Below are positions 1 through 10,867 of a DNA stretch of 64,000 nt, in pieces (position 1 is the stretch's first letter; each line of letters begins with the position of its first letter). Below the pieces are notes generated by a model, which was given only the letters and a program-made list of their open reading frames with translations, was not told the origin of the DNA and searched no databases. A program made the position numbers and the translations under genes. The stretch lies in contig CAMYJU010000005.1 in the NCBI GenBank assembly GCA_947258795.1, positions 62,001 through 126,000 of the forward strand, given 5' to 3'. The DNA comes from an uncultured Gammaproteobacteria bacterium. GTDB lineage: Bacteria > Pseudomonadota > Gammaproteobacteria > DRJJ01.

Positions 1-973
1 GCGCCTGATGGATGGCATGAAACAGAAAATCATGTACCAGCCGCCCATCACGGAAACGCACCTCGGTCTTGGCCGGGTGGGCATTCACATCGACCAGTGT
101 TGGCGGCAGCTCCAGGTAAAGCACAAACGCCGGCTGGCGGCCGTGATACATCACGTCGGTATAGGCCTGTCGAACCGCATGCGCGACCAGTTTGTCACGC
201 ACCATGCGCCGGTTCACAAAGAAATACTGCATGTCAGCCTGGCTGCGTGAAAATGCAGGGCTTGCAATCCAGCCCCACAGGCGAAAGTCTGCATGACTGA
301 CATCGATACTGATGGCGTGCTCGCGAAACTCATTACCCAGCACCTCGGTGACACGCTGTAACTGTTCTGCTGTATCCCGCGCCGGTTTATAGATGCGCCG
401 GGAACGCTTGTTGTGGCTGAAACGAAATTCCACCTCAAAGCGACTCAGTACCAGTTTCTGTACCAGCTTGTCGATATGTCCAAACTCGGTACTATCCGTA
501 CGCAGGAATTTGCGCCGGGCCGGTGTGTTGTAGAACAGGTCGCGTATCTCGATACTGGTCCCGACCGGATGGGCAGCCGGTACGACCTCCTCGCTGTCCG
601 GGTTGATAGACCAGGCCTGGTCCGCACCGATCTCACAAGACACCAGACTCAGGCGGGAAACTGAGCGGATACTGGGCAGGGCCTCGCCACGAAAGCCCAG
701 GCTGGACACTGACTCCAGATCTTCCAATGAACGGATTTTACTGGTCGCATGGCGCAGCAATGACATTGGCAGTTCTTCGCGCGTCATCCCCTGACCGTTA
801 TCACGTATCCGAATCAGTCGCTTGCCGCCTTGTTCAATATCGATTTCAATACGCGTCGCCCCTGCGTCAAGACAGTTTTCCAGCAGTTCCTTGACCACCG
901 ATGCCGGACGTTCGACCACCTCTCCGGCAGCGATCTGGTCGACAAGTTGGTCAGGCAGGGTCTGGATTCTCAT
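1..973 (-). CDS. mutL: DNA mismatch repair protein MutL (3' end outside window)
   Basis: MutL is the ATPase that links MutS mismatch recognition to strand incision. The visible 324 residues are the N-terminal GHKL ATPase and transducer part. It starts [20 protein letters not shown] and shows the ATP-binding motifs ENCLDAGA (the usual Ser is Cys), DNGQGM and [10 protein letters not shown], then [10 protein letters not shown]. The C-terminal dimerisation part lies beyond position 1. The ATG at 973 fits the family start best; an in-frame ATG at 982 would add MPV. amiB ends 98 bases upstream on the same strand, the usual amiB-mutL order in Gammaproteobacteria. Confidence 0.95.
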   Translation of the reverse strand, partial: MRIQTLPDQLVDQIAAGEVVERPASVVKELLENCLDAGATRIEIDIEQGGKRLIRIRDNGQGMTREELPMSLLRHATSKIRSLEDLESVSSLGFRGEALPSIRSVSRLSLVSCEIGADQAWSINPDSEEVVPAAHPVGTSIEIRDLFYNTPARRKFLRTDSTEFGHIDKLVQKLVLSRFEVEFRFSHNKRSRRIYKPARDTAEQLQRVTEVLGNEFREHAISIDVSHADFRLWGWIASPAFSRSQADMQYFFVNRRMVRDKLVAHAVRQAYTDVMYHGRQPAFVLYLELPPTLVDVNAHPAKTEVRFRDGRLVHDFLFHAIHQA

Positions 974-1071
974 AACTGGCATTGTAACAAATGCCTGTCG
1001 TGGCGCGTATGACAAAAACACACCATTCGGAATGCAGCGGCAGCGCTGCTTTAGGGGCTTATTTAAACAAT

Positions 1072-2367
1072 CTAACTATCACTGCTCACCGGGATACGCA
1101 ATACCTGCCCCACCTTCAGGCGATCGGACTTGAGACTGTTATAACGTTTCAGAATCATCAGGCTGACCTGATAACGCTGGGCGATATCGGACAGGGTATC
1201 GCCACGCGCGATGGTATGACGTCTGCCGGCCAGCCGTGTCCCGGGTACAATATTCCTGGAGAAATATTGCTTGATGCCTTTATAGATTGCCCTGGCTACC
1301 TTTTGCTGATGACGCGCACTGCGCAGATTGCGCTCCTCTTTCGGGTTCGAGATAAACGCGGTCTCGACCAGGATAGACGGAATATCCGGAGATTTCAGCA
1401 CCACAAAGCCGGCCTGTTGTGGCCGGGGCTTATGCACCTTGCCCACCTTGCGTAATTCACGCAGCACGTAGCGCGACAATTCCACGCTGGCCTCGATGGT
1501 ACCGTTCATCGACAGGTCGAGCAGTACTGCGGCAAGCAAACCATCCTTGTCGTCCAGGCTCACACCCCCAATATGATCAGCGGCGTTTTCCCGCTCCGCC
1601 AGCCAGCGGGCGGCCTCGTTACTGGCCCCGCGATGGGACAGGGCGTATACCGATGAGCCGTGCGCACGCTTGTCCCTGAACGCATCGGCATGAATGGAGA
1701 TAAACATATCGGCATGGGCACGCCTGGCCAGTTCGGTGCGCTTGCGCAGGCTGATATAGTAATCGCCCTTACGGATCATCACCGCGCGCATACCATAGGT
1801 ATTGTTCACCAGTTTTTCCAGTTTCTTCGCGATCGCAAACACGGCGTCTTTTTCACGCGTACCCTTATTGCCTATTGCGCCCGGGTCTTCACCACCGTGC
1901 CCGGCATCAATTGCTATGACCAGGTCACGCTGCCCCTTGCGTTGCTGTTGTTTGGCCGTGATCACCGGCTTTTTGACCTTGTCGGCCTGATACAAATCCA
2001 GTACCAGACGGTGGCCATAGTTCTGGTTAGGCTTCAGCACAAAACTTTTCGGTTTTACACCGGAGGACAGGTCCAGCACCACGCGCAAATCTTTACGGTT
2101 GCGCACGGCACTGCGAATGCGCTTGACCAGCCCCTTGCTGTAGTCCGGACCAGTGAGCTGTTTGGGCATACGAGTGTTGCGCAGGTCTATGACGATGCGA
2201 TGCGGATTTTTAAGGGTAAACAGGCTGTGCTGTACCGAGCCATCAGTATCGAAAACGACACGGGTATGATCTGGCGCGGCCCAGAGACGCGCCTGTTTGA
2301 CAGTCACTGTGTCAGCAAAAACCGGCTGGGCCAGCAGCATTATTATCAGACTGGCAAGATAGCGCAT
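1072..2367 (-). CDS. amiB: N-acetylmuramoyl-L-alanine amidase, AMIN-amidase_3-LysM (AmiB type)
   Basis: Periplasmic zinc amidase that cleaves the peptide stem from septal peptidoglycan during daughter-cell separation. The 431 residues run as signal peptide (about 1-18, cut after FA), AMIN domain (about 20-130), amidase_3 domain (about 150-365) with [19 protein letters not shown] and the catalytic VETAFISNP segment, and a C-terminal LysM (about 383-428). A LysM with an N-terminal AMIN is the AmiB arrangement. The gene lies between tsaE and mutL, the conserved cluster order, and is probably co-transcribed with mutL. Activation by an EnvC/NlpD-type LytM factor is family knowledge; none is in the window. 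Confidence 0.93.
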   Translation of the reverse strand: MRYLASLIIMLLAQPVFADTVTVKQARLWAAPDHTRVVFDTDGSVQHSLFTLKNPHRIVIDLRNTRMPKQLTGPDYSKGLVKRIRSAVRNRKDLRVVLDLSSGVKPKSFVLKPNQNYGHRLVLDLYQADKVKKPVITAKQQQRKGQRDLVIAIDAGHGGEDPGAIGNKGTREKDAVFAIAKKLEKLVNNTYGMRAVMIRKGDYYISLRKRTELARRAHADMFISIHADAFRDKRAHGSSVYALSHRGASNEAARWLAERENAADHIGGVSLDDKDGLLAAVLLDLSMNGTIEASVELSRYVLRELRKVGKVHKPRPQQAGFVVLKSPDIPSILVETAFISNPKEERNLRSARHQQKVARAIYKGIKQYFSRNIVPGTRLAGRRHTIARGDTLSDIAQRYQVSLMILKRYNSLKSDRLKVGQVLRIPVSSDS

Positions 2368-2631
2368 GCCGCGTCCCTCTTTATTTGTGCTTACTCACTA
2401 ATGTATAGTGGAACAGGGTAAAAAATCAAGAATTTTTTTAATAATCTGATAGATAGAAAACAAAGCTTAAATTTTTATCAAGTTCGGGCAAGCACGCCCA
2501 AAACAGCCTATCCGTATTATGCAATTGTTTTTAAAGGGTTTTTGTTTAATCCGGCGGCGTTACCAACTGTATAATTATTAGTCAGTTTCGCTATTTTGCT
2601 GCCAAACAGCTCGATAGTCGCCAATAATGGC

Positions 2632-3087
2632 TCAAGATAGTGCTGTTTCGGGCAACATTTGCTCCCCTTGTTCACTATCAGCTTGGAAATTGACGTTTCT
2701 GCCGTGCGCAAGGTGACTGATCGAAACCACCAGGTCGGCTGCAGGCAGCCAGCCCTGACCACGCTCAGGCCACTCTACCAGCAGGATGGCCTGTTCCGCC
2801 TGGATATCCCGTATACCCAGATATTCCAGCTCTTCTGCGTCAGCCAAACGATACAGATCGAGGTGATAGACCCGGCCGATACGGGTATCATAAGGCTCGA
2901 CCAGAGTATAGGTCGGGCTGCGCACCGCGCCCGGATAGCCCAGTGATTTCAGGAAGCCTCTGACCAGCGTAGTCTTGCCCGCGCCCAGATCGCCAAGCAG
3001 GTAGACCACCACCGGGGCCGCGCAATTTACAGCCAGCCCGGCACCCAGCTGCTCCATCGCTGCCTCATTCGCGACCGTCAGCTCCAT
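2632..3087 (-). CDS. tsaE: tRNA threonylcarbamoyladenosine biosynthesis ATPase TsaE
   Basis: Small ATPase that cycles the TsaB-TsaD complex in t6A37 tRNA modification. The 151 residues contain the Walker A loop GDLGAGKTTLVRG near residue 35, then SPTYTLVEPY and HLDLYRL, all typical of the YjeE/TsaE family, and an EW pair near residue 110. Its ATG at 3087 overlaps the 3' end of nnr by 10 bases, so the two are probably translationally coupled. The last 25 residues are poorly conserved. A 264-base spacer with no convincing gene separates it from amiB. Confidence 0.94.
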   Translation of the reverse strand: MELTVANEAAMEQLGAGLAVNCAAPVVVYLLGDLGAGKTTLVRGFLKSLGYPGAVRSPTYTLVEPYDTRIGRVYHLDLYRLADAEELEYLGIRDIQAEQAILLVEWPERGQGWLPAADLVVSISHLAHGRNVNFQADSEQGEQMLPETALS

Positions 3088-4616
3088 GATCCCTCCCGCT
3101 CATCCGGTTCCCACTTGCAGTCGTTCATCAACAAGCGGATGTATGGCAGCAGGTCACTGGCGAGCATGCCGCGCTCACCTTCATAGGCCGCCGCGAAGTC
3201 GGCTGCGCGGCCATGCAGCCATACGCCCAGCCTGCCGGCCTGCGCCAGGCCCAGCCCCTGGGCAATCAAGGCCGCAATAATCCCGCCGAGTACATCACCC
3301 ATGCCGCCGCTGGCCATACCGGGGTTCCCACTGGTGCATACCGTAACCTGGTTATCCTGATCCTGCACCAGGCTGCCGCTACCCTTTAGCACCACCACGG
3401 CATTATAGTCTGTGGCAATATGACGGGCAGCAGCAAAACGATCGCGCTGGATACTGGCCTTATCGACATTCAGCAGCCTGGCCGCCTCACCGGGATGAGG
3501 TGTCAGTAGCAACTGGTCACGTGTCAGCTTTTCGCTGGCCAACAGCTTCAATGCGTCGGCATCGACCACGATCGGTAACTGGCTATCCAGGACTCTCGCA
3601 AACAGGGTCCTGGCCCAGTCCGACCGCCCCAGGCCCGGACCCAGCAGCACCACGCTGGCACGCTCAAGCAGGCGCCCAAGCCCGGTCGCCTGGCTTACCC
3701 CGTGACACATCAACTCCGGCTGATGACTAATCATATGCGTGGCATGATCCGGGTGGGTTGCGACCGATACCAGCCCGGCACCGGTACGGGCCGCAGCCGT
3801 TGCTGCCAATAATGCGGCACCCGGCATGCCCGGTGCACCGCCGACCACCAGCACGTGACCAAAACAGCCTTTGTGATCCATCGCCGTCCTTGGCGGCAAC
3901 ATCATCTGGCAGGCGTTGTCACGATCCAGCCGGGTTGCTGCCGGCTGCACCGCCTTGTAAACCCCGTCGGGTACCTGCAGACGATCAAACCGGATACGGC
4001 CACAATACGCCCGGCCGGCACCGGTGAACATGCCCTGCTTCAGGCCGATAAAGCTGACCGTCAGCTCAGCCTGTATACAGCTTCCCATCACCGCACCGGT
4101 ATCGGCATTCAGACCGGACGGGATATCGACGGATAACACCGGCAGTGCATGCCGGTTTGCCAGGTCGATCAGCTGCCGCCAGTCACCACTCACGTCGCGC
4201 TGCAAACCGGTACCCAGCAAGGCATCCACCAGCAAGCCACTGCGATCCAGCTCGGCCACAAACTGCTCGGCATCCTGCCAGTAGGTCTCATTACCACCAG
4301 CGGCCAGCCAATCCTGCCTGGCCAGATCCGCATCCCCCTGTATCTGTGCCGTACTACCCATTTGTAACAGGGTGACTTCCAGGCCTGCCTGCTTCGCGAG
4401 TAACGCAACCACATAGCCATCGCCACCGTTATTACCAGTGCCACAGACAATGGTAATATGACCGACGTCGGCCCAGTGTTCCCTGATTACATCGAATACT
4501 GCCTGCCCGGCATAACGCATCAGTGTATAGCCGGGGATCGAAAACGACTCGATCGCGGTCTGGTCGAGCAGGCGAACCTGGTCGGTACGATATAATTCAT
4601 ACGGTAAGTGGGTCAT
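3078..4616 (-). CDS. nnr: Bifunctional NAD(P)H-hydrate epimerase / ADP-dependent NAD(P)H-hydrate dehydratase
   Basis: Repairs hydrated NADH and NADPH: the N-terminal domain epimerises the R and S hydrates and the C-terminal domain dehydrates the S form with ADP. The 512 residues show the YjeF_N part (about 1-225; GTGNNGGDGYV near 60, VDIPSGLNADTG near 160) and the carbohydrate-kinase-like part (about 235-500; LLTPHPGEAARLL and GNPGMASGGMGDVLGG). It is fused as in E. coli YjeF, heads the cluster with tsaE, and is divergent from queG with only 47 bases between the two starts. That spacer must carry both promoters. Confidence 0.95.
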   Translation of the reverse strand: MTHLPYELYRTDQVRLLDQTAIESFSIPGYTLMRYAGQAVFDVIREHWADVGHITIVCGTGNNGGDGYVVALLAKQAGLEVTLLQMGSTAQIQGDADLARQDWLAAGGNETYWQDAEQFVAELDRSGLLVDALLGTGLQRDVSGDWRQLIDLANRHALPVLSVDIPSGLNADTGAVMGSCIQAELTVSFIGLKQGMFTGAGRAYCGRIRFDRLQVPDGVYKAVQPAATRLDRDNACQMMLPPRTAMDHKGCFGHVLVVGGAPGMPGAALLAATAAARTGAGLVSVATHPDHATHMISHQPELMCHGVSQATGLGRLLERASVVLLGPGLGRSDWARTLFARVLDSQLPIVVDADALKLLASEKLTRDQLLLTPHPGEAARLLNVDKASIQRDRFAAARHIATDYNAVVVLKGSGSLVQDQDNQVTVCTSGNPGMASGGMGDVLGGIIAALIAQGLGLAQAGRLGVWLHGRAADFAAAYEGERGMLASDLLPYIRLLMNDCKWEPDEREGSWS

Positions 4617-4663
4617 AATAGTTCCTGGTCCATAGGTTCAAAGTGTAAACCCATCGATGCATC

Positions 4664-5773
4664 ATGTCAGGAAATCAGACCACAATATCCAATGCAGCCG
4701 CTCATGACTGGACGACACTGGCGTTGCAGATCAGAAATTGGGCCGGAGAACTGGGATTCCAGCAACTGGGAATTACCGACACCGATCTGGCTGAGCATGA
4801 GACGCATTTGCTGAACTGGTTGAATGCGGAGCGCCATGGCGAGATGGCCTATATGAAAGACCGCGGGCTGCTGCGTTCGCGCCCGGACGAACTGCTACCC
4901 GGTACACTGCGCGTAATCTCGGTGCGCATGGACTACCTGCCGGAAACACAACATCAGGCCAGTTCCGTGCTGGACGACCCTGCCAGCGCCTACCTGTCTC
5001 GTTATGCGCTCGGGCGCGACTACCACAAACTGATGCGCAAACGCCTGCAACAACTGGTCACGCGCATACAGAATAAACTGTCTGCCGGTGCTGGCGCGAA
5101 TGGCGATCACGGCAACTACCGGGTGTTTGTCGACAGCGCCCCGGTGCTCGAGAAGGCGTTGGCCGAAAAGGCTGGTATGGGCTGGATCGGCAAACATTCC
5201 AACCTGATTAACGACAAGGCCGGTTCATGGTTCTTCCTCGGCGAGATCTATACCAATTTGCCCTTGCCGGTCGACCGGCCAGCGGATAACCATTGTGGCA
5301 CCTGCGACCAGTGCATTGTCGCCTGCCCGACCGATGCGATCATCGCCCCGTACCAGGTCGATGCTCGGCGCTGCATATCGTATTTGACCATCGAACTGCG
5401 CGGCCCGATCCCGGTCGAGTTCCGAACACTGATCGGTAACCGCATCTATGGCTGTGATGACTGTCAGCTGGTATGCCCGTGGAATCGCTTTGCCCACCTG
5501 ACCGCAGAGGACGATTTTTTACCGCGCCACGGCCTGAATCATATAGACCTGCTGCAACTGTTTAGCTGGGATGAACAGGAATTCCTGCAGCGCCTGGAAG
5601 GCTCGGCCATCCGGCGCATCGGTTACGACTGCTGGCTGCGTAACATCGCCGTGGCACTGGGTAACTGTGATCGTCATCCGGACATCATCACCGCATTAAA
5701 GCAGAAACGCCCTGCAGTCTCCGGCATGGTTGCGGAACATATCGACTGGGCCTTGCGGCGGCAGGAAGCTTAG
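4664..5773 (+). CDS. queG: Epoxyqueuosine reductase QueG
   Basis: Cobalamin- and iron-sulfur-dependent enzyme for the last step of queuosine synthesis, reducing epoxyqueuosine in tRNA. The 369 residues include the DUF1730 N-terminal region, VDSAPVLEKALAEKAGMGWIG, and two 4Fe-4S motifs: CGTCDQCIVACPTDAI near residue 210 and CDDCQLVCPWNRF near 265. The C-terminal part resembles a HEAT-like repeat. It is divergent from nnr, a common arrangement. The start MSGNQTT is the first ATG in frame; no strong Shine-Dalgarno is visible. Confidence 0.95.
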   Translation: MSGNQTTISNAAAHDWTTLALQIRNWAGELGFQQLGITDTDLAEHETHLLNWLNAERHGEMAYMKDRGLLRSRPDELLPGTLRVISVRMDYLPETQHQASSVLDDPASAYLSRYALGRDYHKLMRKRLQQLVTRIQNKLSAGAGANGDHGNYRVFVDSAPVLEKALAEKAGMGWIGKHSNLINDKAGSWFFLGEIYTNLPLPVDRPADNHCGTCDQCIVACPTDAIIAPYQVDARRCISYLTIELRGPIPVEFRTLIGNRIYGCDDCQLVCPWNRFAHLTAEDDFLPRHGLNHIDLLQLFSWDEQEFLQRLEGSAIRRIGYDCWLRNIAVALGNCDRHPDIITALKQKRPAVSGMVAEHIDWALRRQEA

Positions 5774-5898
5774 CAGGCATTAAACACAAACTACCGGCCT
5801 TGAGAAATTTACCACGCCGCAAAAACCGCGGCCCGCAATTGCCCTGATCCGAAAGGATTCTATAGTGCTAGTGAACTACTTCCGTACAACTGGAGAGA

Positions 5899-5923
5899 GT
5901 GCAATGCACTTCGCTTATTGCAC
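5899..5923. other. Short inverted repeat between queG and pgi
   Basis: Arms GTGCAAT and ATTGCAC with an 11-base loop lie in the 179-base gap between the convergent queG and pgi genes. There is no T-tract on either side, so this is at best a weak or factor-assisted transcript end. Confidence 0.3.
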
Positions 5924-5952
5924 CCTACGTACTGCCTTCCAGAATAGATGAT

Positions 5953-7602
5953 CTAACTTTTGTGCCGCCGTTTCAGGTATTCGTTAATCAGCGCATTGGT
6001 TGAGCTGTCATGCGTGCTGACCGGTTTACCACTTTGCAGTTCATCCTGTATCGCCAGCGCCAGTTTCTTGCCCAGCTCGACACCCCACTGGTCAAAGGAA
6101 TTGACGTTCCAGATGATACCCTGCACGAACACCTTGTGTTCATACAACGCAATCAGTACGCCCAGTGAGTACGGATTCAGTTCATCCATCAGAATGGTAT
6201 TGGTCGGGTGATTGCCGGCAAATCGTTTATGCGGTAATAGCGCAGCGACCGCATCCGCATCCAGCCCCTGCTGCTCGAGTTCAGCGACTATGGCACTGTC
6301 CTCCCTGCCAAACGCGAGCGCCTCGGTCTGCGCCAGGCAATTGGAGATCAGTTGCTCGTGCTGGTGTTCCAGTTCATGCTGACTGTGCGCGGACATGATA
6401 AAGTCCGCAGGAATCAGGCGCGTACCCTGATGGATCAGCTGGTAGAAGGCATGCTGGCCGTTGGTACCGGCCTGACCCCAGATGATCGGTCCGGTCGATC
6501 CGTCAACCGGCCTGCCATCACGGCATACCGACTTGCCGTTGCTCTCCATATCCAGTTGCTGCAAATAGGCCGGCAGGATACGCAGGTACTGGTCGTAAGG
6601 CATGACTGCGTGACTGTGCGCGTCGAAAAAACCGATATACCAGATACCCAGCATGGCCATAATCACCGGCAGGTTGGTCTCCAGCGGTGCACTACGGAAA
6701 TGCTCGTCCATGCAACGCGCGCCGGCAAGCATCTGTTCGAAGTTATCCATCCCAACCGATAACGCAATTGGCAACCCGATCGCCGACCACAGTGAGTAGC
6801 GGCCGCCTACCCAGTCCCAGAACTCAAACATATTTTCGGGCAGGATACCGAATTCGGACACGGCATCGGCATTGGTCGACAGCGCCACAAAATGTCTGGC
6901 CACGGCACGCTCGTCTGCGACCTGTTTCAGTAACCAGTCCCTGGCCAGTTGTGCATTGGTCATGGTTTCCTGCGTGGTGAAGGTTTTCGATGCAACAATA
7001 AACAGCGTGGTCTCGGGCGACAGCGGCGCCAGGGTCTCGATCATATGCGATGGATCGATGTTGGACACAAAGTGACAGCGCAGCTGCCGGGACGCGAACG
7101 GGATCAGGGCCTCGGTCGCCAGGCGTGGCCCCAGATCGGACCCGCCGATACCGATATTGACCACATCGGTAATGCGCTTGCCGGTATAGCCGGTCCACTC
7201 GCCGGAGCGCACGGCATCGGTAAAACGACGCATCTGCGCCAGCACCCTGGCCACCGCCGGCATCACGTCTTCACCGCTGACAGTCACCGGTCGGTCCGGA
7301 TGCGCACGTAACGCGGTATGCAGGACGGCCCGGTGCTCGGTCAGGTTGATAGGCTCCCCGGCAAACATCCGCTCACGCCAGGCCTCCACATCCCGCTCTC
7401 GGGCCAGGTCCAGTAACAGGTTCAGGGTTTCTTGCGTAACACGGTTTTTCGAATAGTCCAGCAGCAGCCCGCAGGCCTCGGCAGAAAAACGCTGGTAACG
7501 TTGCGTGTCTTGCCTGAACAGTTCTGACAGATGTTCTTGACTGGTATCCCGAGCATGCCGGGCAAGTGCCTGCCATGATTGCAGACCGGTAAGATCAACC
7601 AT
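5953..7602 (-). CDS. pgi: Glucose-6-phosphate isomerase
   Basis: Interconverts glucose 6-phosphate and fructose 6-phosphate in the cytoplasm. The 549 residues match the usual length of bacterial Pgi. Recognisable blocks are [16 protein letters not shown] near residue 150, [11 protein letters not shown] near 205, the [13 protein letters not shown] signature near 265, and the C-terminal [13 protein letters not shown]. The gene is convergent with queG and divergent from ppc. Nothing looks truncated. Confidence 0.97.
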   Translation of the reverse strand: MVDLTGLQSWQALARHARDTSQEHLSELFRQDTQRYQRFSAEACGLLLDYSKNRVTQETLNLLLDLARERDVEAWRERMFAGEPINLTEHRAVLHTALRAHPDRPVTVSGEDVMPAVARVLAQMRRFTDAVRSGEWTGYTGKRITDVVNIGIGGSDLGPRLATEALIPFASRQLRCHFVSNIDPSHMIETLAPLSPETTLFIVASKTFTTQETMTNAQLARDWLLKQVADERAVARHFVALSTNADAVSEFGILPENMFEFWDWVGGRYSLWSAIGLPIALSVGMDNFEQMLAGARCMDEHFRSAPLETNLPVIMAMLGIWYIGFFDAHSHAVMPYDQYLRILPAYLQQLDMESNGKSVCRDGRPVDGSTGPIIWGQAGTNGQHAFYQLIHQGTRLIPADFIMSAHSQHELEHQHEQLISNCLAQTEALAFGREDSAIVAELEQQGLDADAVAALLPHKRFAGNHPTNTILMDELNPYSLGVLIALYEHKVFVQGIIWNVNSFDQWGVELGKKLALAIQDELQSGKPVSTHDSSTNALINEYLKRRHKS

Positions 7603-7865
7603 GTTTTAATAATCCTTGTGAACGGTGTTGTCCAGAATCTGGCTCGTCATCCTGCGCGACGCTTGTGGGATGATGGATCAGATTCTAGTATGCCACAACA
7701 ACAAGATCCGTCATCCACTTTCGACGCTACCCGGCAGGCCCACCACTGGTATTCCGGAGGTCATGTCACGGACCAGGGTATCGTGCTCGCGGCAATAACG
7801 GCGAGCAGCAGCCATGGTTACAAGTCATTGTCTTCATTGCATTTAAATCCGGTTTTCTGGCGATT

Positions 7866-7895
7866 TTCACAATCCGGACAGAATTCCAGTATAAT
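7866..7895 (+). promoter_or_regulatory. Sigma70-type promoter of ppc
   Basis: A -35 TTCACA (7866-7871) and a perfect -10 TATAAT (7890-7895) are 18 bases apart. Transcription would start near 7902, just past the upstream in-frame ATG at 7899, which argues against that ATG being the ppc start. Confidence 0.6.
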
Positions 7896-7955
7896 TGCAT
7901 GTTTTTGGTCAAGGCACAGGCGCCGCAAAACCTGTCTGTGCAGGTGGAGATGCCC

Positions 7956-10787
7956 GTGGCGGAAGTAAATAGCAACAAACTTCAATTTACCCAACCAGGC
8001 GACAAACTACTACGCTCGCGCGTCAGGCTGTTTGGCAATCTGCTTGGCAACGTGCTGCGCAAGCATGCCGGCGAACATATCCTGGACGCCGTTGAAGCAC
8101 TGCGCAAGGGCTATATCCGCTTGCGCGAGGTCGACAATCCGCGGCTGCGCAAGAAACTGGCGACGCTGATCGATGATCTGGATCCGGACACCCTGACCAG
8201 CGTGTTACGCGCGTTCACCATCTATTTCAGCCTGGTCTCGATTGCCGAGGAGGCGTTCAACCACCAGCAACGCCGGCGCCTGGTACGTAACGGCGGGCCA
8301 TTGTGGACCGGTTCGTTCAAGGAAACCCTGAACTCGTTCATGCTGGAGGGTGTGGACGCAGAACAGTTGCAACAGGAACTCAAGCAGCTGAAATACATCC
8401 CGGTGTTCACCGCACATCCAACCGAGGCCAAGCGACGCACCATCATGACCGCGCTACGCCGGATTTTCGTAACCAGCGAACGCCTGCAGGACAGCCGCAT
8501 CGGCAGGGAAGAGCGACGTGAGATCACCCAGGAGCTGGAAAGCCAGATCCAGGCGCTGTGGAAAACCGATGAGGTGCGTATCCAGCGCCCCAAGGTCCGG
8601 GACGAAATCAAGAACGGCCTGTATTACTTCCGTGAATCCCTGTTCCCGGCCGTGCCCAGGGTCTATCGCTACATGGAAAAGGCGATCAGGCACGCCTATG
8701 GTGAAACCGCGGATGGTCAACCGATGGTCGAGGTACCGGGTTTCCTGCGTTTTGGTTCCTGGATCGGTGGCGACCGTGATGGCAACCCGTTCGTCAAACC
8801 GCAAACTACAGAACTGGCCGTGCGCCTGCATACCAGTGAAGTACTGAAGGAATACCGGAAACGGGTGGACGAGCTGAGCCGTGAGCTGACCCACTCCAGC
8901 CAGATGATACAGCCTTCCAGTGCGTTTAGCGAAAGCCTGGAACAGGATCAGGCCGTGGTCTCCGGTTGTTTCAAGGATCGCCCGGAACGCTTTATCCAGG
9001 AACCCTATCGCCGCAAGTTGTACGGCATGAGTTACCGCCTGCAGCAGAACATCGATGTCGCACAGACACGTATCAACGGTGAGCACATCTATACACCACC
9101 GTCGGCCTATCCGTCAGAAAAGGAATTCATGGATGACCTGCTGCTGATCAGGGATTCACTGTGCAGCCATGGTGATGCCAATATCGCCTACAGTTCACTG
9201 CAGGACCTGATCCGCCTGGTACAGACCTTTGGCTTCTTCCTGGTCAACCTGGACATCCGCCAGGAATCCACCGTGCATACCAATGCCGTGGCCGAGCTGA
9301 TGGCACTGAACAATAGTCAGGCAGACTACCATGCACTGGACGAGGGCCAGCGCATGGCGCTGTTGTCCGAACAGCTGACCCGGGGGCCGGCTGACAATAT
9401 CGACACCAGCAGCCTGACTGACATGACCCAGGAGACCCTGGCCGTGTTCAGGACCATGGCTAACATGCGTGACGAGATCAGTCCGAACGTGTTCGGAGAA
9501 TACGTGATCTCGATGACCCACCAGGCCAGCCATATCATGGAAGTGCTGTACCTGGCCAGCCATGCCGGTCTGGTCAGCCGACAGGAAGGTAACTGGCAGT
9601 GCCATATCCGGGTCTCGCCACTGTTCGAGACTATCGAGGACCTGTCCCATATCGAGTCGGTACTGGACCAGTTGCTCAGCAACCAGACCTATGCCGCGAT
9701 CCTGAAGGCGTCCGGCAACAACCAGGAAGTCATGCTCGGCTACTCGGACTCCTGCAAGGACGGCGGTATCCTGGCCAGCACCTGGAGCCTGTACGAGGCG
9801 CAGAAAAAAATCATCGCCCTGACCGATAAATACCAGGTCGATTGCCGGCTGTTCCACGGCCGCGGCGGTACCATCGGCCGTGGTGGTGGCCCGACCCACG
9901 ATGCCATCATGGCGCAACCGCCGGGCACCGTGCAGGGGCAGATCAAGTTCACCGAACAGGGCGAGGTACTGTCCTCCAAATACAGTAATGCTGAAACTGC
10001 GCTATATGAACTGACCATGGGTGTCACCGGACTGATGAAGGCCAGCCGGCCTGCGACCAGCAGCACCAAGGATCGCATGGATTACCTCGGTATCCTCGAT
10101 GAAGTGGTCACGGAAGGTGAAGGCGTCTACCGTCAACTGACCGATGAAACTCCGGCGTTCCTGGATTATTTCTACGAGGCCACACCGGTCAGCGAAATTG
10201 CGCTGATGAATATCGGCTCACGCCCGTCGCACCGTAAGAAAGGCGACCGCGCCAAGACTTCGGTACGTGCGATTCCGTGGGTATTTGGCTGGGCGCAGTC
10301 GCGTCATACCATGCCGGCCTGGTACGGTATCGGCAGTGCACTGGAGAAGTGGCGTCAGAACGACCCGGTACGCCTGGCCACCCTGCAGCACATGTACGAG
10401 GAGTTTCCGTTTTTCCATTCCCTGCTCAGCAATACCCAGATGGCGTTGTTCAAGGGGGAGATGGATATCGCCCATGAGTATGCCAGCCTGGTACGTGATG
10501 AACGGACGCGCGAGACGATATACAACAACATCCGTGATGAGTATCAACGCACAGTCACGCAAATCCTGAACATCACCAACCAGCAAGGGCTGCTGGAAGA
10601 CATACCCCCGCTGGCCCTGTCACTGACGCGCCGCAACCCCTACCTGGATCCGCTGAACTATATCCAGGTAACCCTGTTGAAACGTTATCGCGCCGATGAA
10701 GAGGCCGGCAATACCGAGTCAGTCTGGCTTAACCCGTTGCTTCGATCGATCAATGCGATATCCGCCGGGATGCGCAACACCGGTTAA
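7956..10787 (+). CDS. ppc: Phosphoenolpyruvate carboxylase
   Basis: Fixes bicarbonate on PEP to give oxaloacetate, the anaplerotic step. Conserved blocks in order: FTAHPTEAKRRT (catalytic His), GSWIGGDRDGNPFV, GYSDSCKDGGILAS, the FHGRGGTIGRGGGP loop, IPWVFGWAQSRH, and the terminal RNTG that closes nearly all PEPCs. The reading frame opens at ATG 7899, but the promoter sits there. GTG 7956 has a GGTGGAG ribosome site at good spacing, while ATG 7950 abuts that site; either gives about 943-945 residues, longer than the 883 of E. coli but common in this class. It is divergent from pgi and monocistronic. Confidence 0.94.
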   Translation: MAEVNSNKLQFTQPGDKLLRSRVRLFGNLLGNVLRKHAGEHILDAVEALRKGYIRLREVDNPRLRKKLATLIDDLDPDTLTSVLRAFTIYFSLVSIAEEAFNHQQRRRLVRNGGPLWTGSFKETLNSFMLEGVDAEQLQQELKQLKYIPVFTAHPTEAKRRTIMTALRRIFVTSERLQDSRIGREERREITQELESQIQALWKTDEVRIQRPKVRDEIKNGLYYFRESLFPAVPRVYRYMEKAIRHAYGETADGQPMVEVPGFLRFGSWIGGDRDGNPFVKPQTTELAVRLHTSEVLKEYRKRVDELSRELTHSSQMIQPSSAFSESLEQDQAVVSGCFKDRPERFIQEPYRRKLYGMSYRLQQNIDVAQTRINGEHIYTPPSAYPSEKEFMDDLLLIRDSLCSHGDANIAYSSLQDLIRLVQTFGFFLVNLDIRQESTVHTNAVAELMALNNSQADYHALDEGQRMALLSEQLTRGPADNIDTSSLTDMTQETLAVFRTMANMRDEISPNVFGEYVISMTHQASHIMEVLYLASHAGLVSRQEGNWQCHIRVSPLFETIEDLSHIESVLDQLLSNQTYAAILKASGNNQEVMLGYSDSCKDGGILASTWSLYEAQKKIIALTDKYQVDCRLFHGRGGTIGRGGGPTHDAIMAQPPGTVQGQIKFTEQGEVLSSKYSNAETALYELTMGVTGLMKASRPATSSTKDRMDYLGILDEVVTEGEGVYRQLTDETPAFLDYFYEATPVSEIALMNIGSRPSHRKKGDRAKTSVRAIPWVFGWAQSRHTMPAWYGIGSALEKWRQNDPVRLATLQHMYEEFPFFHSLLSNTQMALFKGEMDIAHEYASLVRDERTRETIYNNIRDEYQRTVTQILNITNQQGLLEDIPPLALSLTRRNPYLDPLNYIQVTLLKRYRADEEAGNTESVWLNPLLRSINAISAGMRNTG

Positions 10788-10805
10788 CAGGACAAAAGCG
10801 ATCCT

Positions 10806-10830
10806 GCGGGGTGATACAGCATCTCCCCGC
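10806..10830. terminator. Possible stem-loop between convergent ppc and ybaK-like gene
   Basis: Arms GCGGGG and CCCCGC with a 13-base loop sit 19 bases after the ppc stop. There is no clear T-run, so a factor-independent terminator is not certain. Confidence 0.35.
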
Positions 10831-10867
10831 CAGGTTTGACTACCCCGGTAACTGTCTTGCGATCCAG

